Assembly: GCA_944371545.1 (NCBI GenBank)
Contig: CALVXT010000038.1
Coordinates: 1-9,809 of the forward strand
Source: an uncultured Bacilli bacterium
GTDB taxonomy: Bacteria > Bacillota_I > Bacilli_A > RF39 > UBA660
Length of the DNA: 9,809 bases
Reading direction: 5' to 3'
A model generated the notes under the pieces. That model was given only the letters and a program-made list of their open reading frames with translations, made no database searches and was not told the origin of the DNA. Shown piece after piece: positions 5,679 through 9,809 of this stretch. Position numbers and translations under genes: made by a program. The first letter of the stretch is position 1. Each line of letters begins with the position of its first letter.

Positions 5679-7340
5679 TTAAGGTGTTAGGACTACGCGA
5701 AAACTAACAATATCGTATACGTGACCAAAGGTGTGATTAAAATTAAATGCGCCTGCATGCAAACCATATGTGTGAATGCCTCCACGTATAAACCATGGAC
5801 CATAAGCATTAGCAAACCAAGCTTCATCGCTATGCCAACTTCCTATTTGTTTGGTTTGAGTTAAATATGTTGCATTAGCAAAAGGCCCCATTTCTCCTGT
5901 AGCATCACCTAATATTTTTCTTTGAAATTGTCTGTCTATTGTGGCATATGCATATGTATCATAATACTTACTGTCCGGAAAATCATATCCTCCTGTTAAT
6001 TCTGTTAAGCCTGATGAGTCATTGTCACACGTTGGGCATCCAAACGTTCCGTTGAATCCTGAATTATATAAACTATTTTTTCCACTCATTGGTTTACCAT
6101 TTTGGTCTAACATGACACCCATTACATATTCGAAAGCGCTGCCCGACATATCAAAAATGCCTGAAATATTATTAGTTGTACTAGCAAGTACACTATTTGG
6201 ATAGGCTATATTACAGGTTCCATCATTGCAATATTTATTACATTCTTCATTGGTTCCTGTGAAACCACAAGTAGGTTCATTATTTGCTGCGTATCCTGTA
6301 ATATAAGAAGAATTATTGTTAATTCTTACACTTGCTTGAGAACCGTAGGCGCTGTGTTGAAGATATGCTACTGCTCCCCATTCAGTATTTTTCATCATAT
6401 GACTTTCTAAATCTCGTTTGTAATCATAAGAAGAGTAGAATGCATTAGCTACTTGAATGTTTCTCCATGAACTTACATTTGGTTTGATTTGAATGGCATC
6501 ACCGTTTCTAATGTTGTCACTGTCTCCACCATTTCGACTTGTTTCAAATTTACCAACCCACATTCCATTTGAATTGAAAGCAGTAAAAGCAGGGTGAGTT
6601 AACCAGCTACCTACAGTTGTTCCACTACTTACTGGTGTATCAATACTCTCAAAAACAATTTGTATTGTTTGTTCAGCATTTTCTGTTGTTGTTAAATCTG
6701 GATAATTTCCTTCATCAAAGATTTGATATCGATATCTTGGTATCCATACAAAGTATGACTCTATTGCACTTTCTGGTATTGTATCTCCTGGCTGATAATT
6801 TGAATTGGTACTTTCATCAGTTAATATGATTGCATTGGCCCATTGTTTATTTTCATAGTTGTACCATTCTGATGATAAGTCAGCTCTTTTTACTGTTCCA
6901 TCATCATCTATTGTTACTGGTATTAATGGATCTTTTAATACTGGATCTGTTTCATTTAATATAGATTCACTATAACTTCTTTCAAAATATAAAGTACATT
7001 TTGTATTTCTTTCAGTCATATTTAATACTTTAACAGACCAATCTGTTTCATTAAATTCAACACTTGCACCTTTAGTACAATTTGTTTTTTCTTTATTGAT
7101 TTTATAACCGTCACCTTTCTGAGGCATAGTCTTTGAAATAACATCATCTACATAAAAAGCAAAATAAAGATCTCCATTACTTCCTACAGATCCTTCAATA
7201 ATATTAAATTCTTGTTGAGTTTGGAATAATGCAAAAGAAGTGTAGAAAAATACTCCAGCTACTAGTAGAATGCATACTGCAGTGAAGATTGTTATTCCTA
7301 TTTTTTTTGGATCTCTTTGTTTATACCTTTCTAGTTTCAT
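5679..7340 (-). CDS. Membrane-anchored surface protein with FGE-like C-type-lectin domain; candidate DGR target
   Basis: A 553-residue protein. Basic residues 1-13 precede a hydrophobic helix (14-39) that acts as signal or anchor. Residues ~40-120 form a small domain with C88 and C115 resembling TasA/camelysin-like surface proteins. Residues ~195-552 carry the landmarks of the formylglycine-generating-enzyme (FGE/sulfatase-modifying) branch of the C-type-lectin fold: GMWVGKFETS (259-268), NTEWGAVAYL (318-327), SGIFDMSGSAFEYVMG (393-408), WFIRGG (516-521) and SFRVVL (546-551). The active-site cysteines of true FGE are absent from the C-terminal part, so it is a binding domain, not an enzyme. 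An insert has C358, C367, C371, C376, then CPTC (435-438). The final codons look like a DGR variable repeat. The likely role is an extracellular receptor or adhesin. AGGA at 7351-7354 precedes the ATG. Confidence 0.8.
   Translation of the reverse strand: MKLERYKQRDPKKIGITIFTAVCILLVAGVFFYTSFALFQTQQEFNIIEGSVGSNGDLYFAFYVDDVISKTMPQKGDGYKINKEKTNCTKGASVEFNETDWSVKVLNMTERNTKCTLYFERSYSESILNETDPVLKDPLIPVTIDDDGTVKRADLSSEWYNYENKQWANAIILTDESTNSNYQPGDTIPESAIESYFVWIPRYRYQIFDEGNYPDLTTTENAEQTIQIVFESIDTPVSSGTTVGSWLTHPAFTAFNSNGMWVGKFETSRNGGDSDNIRNGDAIQIKPNVSSWRNIQVANAFYSSYDYKRDLESHMMKNTEWGAVAYLQHSAYGSQASVRINNNSSYITGYAANNEPTCGFTGTNEECNKYCNDGTCNIAYPNSVLASTTNNISGIFDMSGSAFEYVMGVMLDQNGKPMSGKNSLYNSGFNGTFGCPTCDNDSSGLTELTGGYDFPDSKYYDTYAYATIDRQFQRKILGDATGEMGPFANATYLTQTKQIGSWHSDEAWFANAYGPWFIRGGIHTYGLHAGAFNFNHTFGHVYDIVSFRVVLTP
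5706..5777 (-). other. Candidate DGR variable region (codons 522-545 of the surface protein)
   Basis: Between the fixed anchors RGG (519-521) and SFR (546-548), and around AGAF (529-532), most residues are I, H, Y, L, N, F, T, D or V. Nineteen of 24 codons end in C or T, as expected if AAC/AAT template codons had been changed at their adenines (CAC three times, TAC, ACC, GAT, ATT, TTT). Part of that bias follows from the amino acids themselves. The two 60-base lines covering 5701-5820 are about 38% GC by eye count, above the neighbouring genes. The GC-rich codons just after (CGC GTA GTC) and the hairpin beyond the stop occupy the places of the IMH and hairpin in known DGRs. No template repeat is in the window. 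Confidence 0.5.
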
Positions 7341-7399
7341 AAAGTATCATTCCTATTCTAAATTATAAATATATATTATATATCTTTAAGTATATAAAA

Positions 7400-7428
7400 A
7401 TTATATCTTTGATTTTTGCTTTTATCAA
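7400..7428 (-). promoter_or_regulatory. SigA-type promoter of the surface-protein gene
   Basis: Read on the minus strand: TTGATA (7428-7423), a 17-base spacer, then perfect TATAAT (7405-7400). Predicted start near 7393 gives a leader of about 50 bases. Two further TATAAT boxes on the same strand (7380-7375 and 7367-7362) lack good -35 partners. Confidence 0.65.
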
Positions 7429-7478
7429 TAACATTATGTAAAAAAGCTTTTAAATTATACAATGAAAATTCATCATGC

Positions 7479-7505
7479 ACCATTTAAAAAATTAACCATA
7501 GACTA
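7479..7505 (+). promoter_or_regulatory. Candidate sigmaK-type (mother-cell sporulation) promoter
   Basis: AC (7479-7480), 16 bases, then CATAGACTA (7497-7505), matching the Bacillus sigmaK pattern of AC and CATAnnnTA. The expected start near 7512 lies upstream of the AAAGGAGGG site (7522-7530) of the first YjcZ-like gene. Both the position and the nature of the genes agree with sporulation control; short motifs in AT-rich DNA can arise by chance. Confidence 0.45.
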
Positions 7506-7536
7506 TATTGAAAAGACAAATAAAGGAGGGAGTTTT

Positions 7537-7626
7537 ATGAACTGCTGTCGTGAAAATGGACTTGGACCTGCAATCATTTTGGTACTATTTATTTTACTAA
7601 TCTTAATTGTAGGAGCATTCATTTAA
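7537..7626 (+). CDS. YjcZ-like tiny sporulation membrane protein, 29 aa
   Basis: A 29-residue protein with the layout of the YjcZ family of tiny Bacillus sporulation proteins: a short polar N-terminus (MNCCRENGLG) then one hydrophobic helix, AIILVLFILLILIVGAFI, very close to the family's ALIVVLFILLIIVGA core. A perfect AAAGGAGGG (7522-7530) sits 6 bases before ATG. The frame stays open upstream to an ATG at 7462, but that one has no ribosome binding site and lies upstream of the sigmaK-like promoter, so 7537 is preferred. The vicinal C3-C4 pair is shared with the next gene. Homologues are spore-associated; the molecular role is unknown. Confidence 0.75.
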   Translation: MNCCRENGLGPAIILVLFILLILIVGAFI

Positions 7627-7656
7627 GTCTTTAAATTATTAAAAAGGAGGTGTCTT

Positions 7657-7776
7657 ATGAATTGCTGCAAAAATAAGGAACCAGGGTGTGGATGTAGTGG
7701 TTTCCAAAGTAACGCATTTATTATCTTGGTTTTATATATCTTACTTGCAATTATTCTAGGTGGAATCTTATTCTAA
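7657..7776 (+). CDS. YjcZ-like tiny cysteine-rich membrane protein, 39 aa
   Basis: A 39-residue protein, 30 bases after the previous one and clearly its paralogue: it also begins MNCC, then has a polar, Gly/Cys-containing stretch (C11-G-C13) and a single hydrophobic helix, FIILVLYILLAIILGGILF (21-39), that runs to the C-terminus. AAAAAGGAGG (7641-7650) is a strong ribosome binding site 6 bases before ATG. Four N-terminal cysteines in 39 residues would allow disulfide cross-linking or metal binding at the spore or cell surface; that is inference. It shares the operon and terminator with the 29-residue gene. Confidence 0.7.
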   Translation: MNCCKNKEPGCGCSGFQSNAFIILVLYILLAIILGGILF

Positions 7777-7777
7777 C

Positions 7778-7800
7778 GAGGAAGGGAATACCTTCTTTTT
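7778..7800 (+). terminator. Terminator after the YjcZ-like pair
   Basis: GAGGAAGG (7778-7785) pairs with CCTTCTTT (7791-7798, two G-U pairs) around GAATA, running into a T(5) tract at 7796-7800. It begins 2 bases after the stop codon of the second small gene. Confidence 0.6.
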
Positions 7801-7917
7801 CGTTGTGTTCAAAAACAATATACTATATATTAAATTTAGGAGTTTTAACTATGGAGAAAGAATTAAGAAAATTTTAAATTTGATTACTAAGTAAGTATTT
7901 TCTTTAGAATAAAAATA

Positions 7918-7926
7918 TGATACAAT
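7918..7926 (+). promoter_or_regulatory. Extended -10 promoter of the HerA-like gene
   Basis: TGA-TACAAT (7918-7926) is an extended -10; the hexamer 17 bases upstream (TTTTCT, 7898-7903) is a poor -35. The predicted start near 7933 leaves about 21 bases with GGTGGAGA (7943-7950) before ATG 7954. Confidence 0.5.
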
Positions 7927-7953
7927 TTAGAAGAATAAATAGGGTGGAGAATT

Positions 7954-9705
7954 ATGTTTGGAAAAATTATAAATACAAGTGAAAATACAGTTACTATTGA
8001 AAATTTAAGTGGACAAATTCCATTATTTTTAAAAGGGATTCATGTTTCTTTTCAAGAAGATCAACGTGTTATTATTGGAAAAATTATTGAAGTTAAAAAA
8101 GAATATTTTGTGATTTTTTTGATTGGAGAAATTGTAAATGGAGTTTTTATCACTGGAATTTATAAGGCTCCAAAATTAATTAATACACCAAGAATTGTTA
8201 CAGCTTCTGAATTAGAAACTTTTATTGGAAAACAAGACTATCATAGTAAAGATACTCTTTTAATAGGAACTTCTACTTTGTATGACAATTTTAAAGTTAC
8301 TGTTAATTTAAATGATTTTTTTTCCAATCATTTTGCTATTATTGGAAATTCTGGTTTTGGTAAATCTTGTGGAGTAGCTAGACTTATTCAAAATGTTTTC
8401 TATTATAATCAAAATCCACCTAAAAATGCCCATATTATTTTATTTGATGTATATGGAGAATATCAGAATGCTTTTAAAAATTTTCCAAATATTCCGAGAA
8501 TTCACGTTAAAAATTTTCAAAATAGGAAAGAGGATATTGCTAATGTAATTACCATTCCTCCTTATTTTTTGGATGCGGATGATTTAGCTATTTTATTAAA
8601 TGTTGAAGATCCATTTTTAATTCCAATTTTAGAAAAAGCGTTACAATATGTAGGAATTTTTAAAAGCGATGATCCAAATGCTGTTCGTTATAAAAATAGT
8701 ATAATCGCGACATGTTTATTAGAAGTTTTAGCAAGTGGAAAAGAAGCAAGTCAGATTCGTGATCAAATTTTGTCTATTTTAGCTAAATATCATACGGATG
8801 AATTAAATGAAAGTAGTTTGATTAAGGAACCAGGTTATACAAGAACAGTAAGACAATGTTTGAATATTGATGATCAAGGTAAGATTAATGCAATTAGTAG
8901 AGTAATTGATTTCTTTAGTCAATTTAAAATTTCTAATTCAGATAATTTTGTTGTTGTTCCTAATTTAGTATATAATTTAGAAGATATTTATGATGCTTTG
9001 GAATTTGCTTTATTAAGTGAAGGTGTATATAATAGTGTATCGATGTATGAAAGAGCAATGACTTTAAAAATTCATTTGCATCAGTTGATTAATGGACCTT
9101 ATAAAAAGTTTTTTGAATATCCTTATGTTATTAGTAAAAAAGATTATGTTGAGGGCTTATTTCGAGTAGAAAATGGAGAAACAGCTCAAATTGTTAATGT
9201 TAATTTGGATTCGATGGAAGATCGGTTTGCTAAAATTTTAACTAAATTATATTCAAAATTATTTTTTGATTTTGCTACTAGTTTAGAAAATAGAGGTTCT
9301 TTTCCAATTAATATTGTGTTGGAAGAAGCTCACAGATATGTAAACAATGATCGAGATGCAGAAGTTATTGGATATAATATTTTTGATCGTATTACAAAAG
9401 AAGGACGTAAATACGGAGTGTTAATGGGCTTTATCACTCAACGACCTAGTGAACTTTCTAAAACAGCTTTATCTCAATGTTCAAATTTTTTAGTTTTTCG
9501 AATTTTCCATCCTGAAGATTATAAAATGATTGACTCAATTACTTCAAGCATTACTACAGAGGAATTAGAACGTTTAAAAACATTGAGAAGAGGAATTGCT
9601 TTAGTTTTTGGAAGTGCTATTCCTTTACCAATGCTGGCAAAGTTAGATATGCCTGATCCAGCTCCGTTAAGTAGTAATGTTAATGTTTCTAATTTATGGT
9701 TTTGA
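7954..9705 (+). CDS. HerA-like (DUF87) hexameric ATPase / DNA translocase
   Basis: A 583-residue ATPase of the HerA-FtsK superfamily. Residues 1-~115 are a beta-rich N-terminal region consistent with a HAS barrel. Walker A is GNSGFGKS (131-138, catalytic K137), followed by LFDVYGEY (163-170), a typical HerA/DUF87 strand. Residues ~205-390 are a helical insert. Walker B is INIVLEEAHRYV (452-463, acids E457/E458), then RITKEGRKYGV (479-489) with the arginine-finger region, and the sensor TQRPSEL (495-501), diagnostic of HerA-like ATPases. The C-terminus PDPAPLSSNVNVSNLWF is also typical. The family pumps DNA in complex with NurA-type or other nucleases, or with SIR2/DUF4297 effectors in phage defence. 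No such partner is next to it here; it has its own promoter and terminator. The role is therefore open: housekeeping DNA translocase or one component of a dispersed system. Confidence 0.88.
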   Translation: MFGKIINTSENTVTIENLSGQIPLFLKGIHVSFQEDQRVIIGKIIEVKKEYFVIFLIGEIVNGVFITGIYKAPKLINTPRIVTASELETFIGKQDYHSKDTLLIGTSTLYDNFKVTVNLNDFFSNHFAIIGNSGFGKSCGVARLIQNVFYYNQNPPKNAHIILFDVYGEYQNAFKNFPNIPRIHVKNFQNRKEDIANVITIPPYFLDADDLAILLNVEDPFLIPILEKALQYVGIFKSDDPNAVRYKNSIIATCLLEVLASGKEASQIRDQILSILAKYHTDELNESSLIKEPGYTRTVRQCLNIDDQGKINAISRVIDFFSQFKISNSDNFVVVPNLVYNLEDIYDALEFALLSEGVYNSVSMYERAMTLKIHLHQLINGPYKKFFEYPYVISKKDYVEGLFRVENGETAQIVNVNLDSMEDRFAKILTKLYSKLFFDFATSLENRGSFPINIVLEEAHRYVNNDRDAEVIGYNIFDRITKEGRKYGVLMGFITQRPSELSKTALSQCSNFLVFRIFHPEDYKMIDSITSSITTEELERLKTLRRGIALVFGSAIPLPMLAKLDMPDPAPLSSNVNVSNLWF

Positions 9706-9706
9706 T

Positions 9707-9758
9707 AAAAAAGGGGCTGTTGAATAATTAAGCCAATAAATAATTCAACAGCTTTTTT
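9707..9758. terminator. Strong terminator after the HerA-like gene
   Basis: A 10-bp perfect stem (9716-9725 with 9743-9752), three more pairs inside after one mismatch, and an outer A/G-T flank. T(6) at 9753-9758 follows on the plus strand and A(6) at 9707-9712 precedes, so it may also stop minus-strand transcription. Confidence 0.85.
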
Positions 9759-9771
9759 CATGCAAGCAAAT

Positions 9772-9802
9772 AAAAATCCCTGAAATCCTAAGGAAATCAG
9801 GG
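9772..9802 (-). terminator. Terminator for a minus-strand gene beyond the right edge
   Basis: CCCTGA (9778-9783) pairs with TCAGGG (9797-9802), with an inner TCC/GGA pairing. On the minus strand the stem is followed by ATTTTTATTT (9777-9768), the orientation of a terminator for a gene transcribed leftwards from outside the window. Confidence 0.6.
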
Positions 9803-9809
9803 AAATTTG

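Noticed and set aside
6024..7340. The FGE-like protein as a true formylglycine-generating enzyme
   Set aside because: The C-terminal segment that holds the catalytic cysteines in FGE has none here, and no sulfatase gene is nearby. The fold appears to be used for binding.
7462..7536. N-terminal extension of the first YjcZ-like protein from ATG 7462
   Set aside because: The frame is open, but there is no ribosome binding site before 7462 and the peptide would span the sigmaK-like promoter. ATG 7537 has a perfect AAAGGAGGG.
7954..9705. HerA-like gene as part of a SIR2-HerA or DUF4297-HerA defence operon
   Set aside because: No effector gene lies upstream within the transcription unit, and a terminator ends it directly downstream. 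Only the ATPase is supported.
9713..9758. GGGGCTGTTGAA...TTCAACAGC as insertion-sequence ends
   Set aside because: Some IS elements have similar-looking ends, but the two arms are only 17 bases apart, form a hairpin followed by T(6), and there is no transposase. It is a terminator.
9519..9761. An 80-codon reading frame on the minus strand opposite the end of the HerA-like gene
   Set aside because: It is the antisense of conserved HerA C-terminal codons and begins in the terminator; it has no recognisable protein features.

Overview
The window is low-GC DNA from a Bacillota-type bacterium. Evidence: very AT-rich codons, AGGAGG-like ribosome binding sites, TTGnnn/TATAAT promoters, hairpin-plus-T terminators, and RecX and PrsA of the Gram-positive type. 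UGA is used as a stop (ferritin-like gene and HerA-like gene) and tryptophan is always UGG, so it is not a Mycoplasma-code organism. Two tiny YjcZ-like sporulation membrane proteins behind a sigmaK-like promoter suggest a spore former or a relative of one. An uncultured gut lineage of Bacilli fits, but that placement is inference.

Layout. 71-998 (+): a VOC/bleomycin-resistance-like protein and a ferritin-like di-metal protein, closed by a GCUUGC-capped terminator. 1044-3753 (+): a two-gene redox operon, made of a CrtI/phytoene-dehydrogenase-type flavoprotein and an overlapping flavin reductase with a C-terminal plant-type 2Fe-2S domain. The reductase probably feeds electrons to the flavoprotein. 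3787-4545 (+): RecX, regulator of RecA. 4556-5626 (+): the lipoprotein foldase PrsA under a near-consensus promoter. 5627-5669: a 19-bp perfect hairpin acting as terminator for the convergent genes on both sides.

5679-7340 (-): the most interesting gene. It is a 553-residue membrane-anchored surface protein with a TasA/camelysin-like N-terminal part and a C-terminal FGE-like C-type-lectin domain. Its last ~35 codons have the layout of the variable repeat of a diversity-generating retroelement (DGR) target: conserved RGG..., AGxF and SFR anchors around a run of N/H/Y/F/D/I/T codons. No reverse transcriptase or template repeat is in the window, so if this is a DGR target it is served from elsewhere in the genome.

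7479-7800 (+): the sigmaK-like promoter, two 29- and 39-residue proteins that both begin MNCC, and a terminator. 7918-9758 (+): a HerA/DUF87-like hexameric ATPase as a single-gene unit with its own promoter and terminator, and no nuclease partner visible. The last bases hold a second hairpin oriented to terminate a minus-strand gene lying beyond the right edge. No tRNA, rRNA, CRISPR array or transposase was seen.
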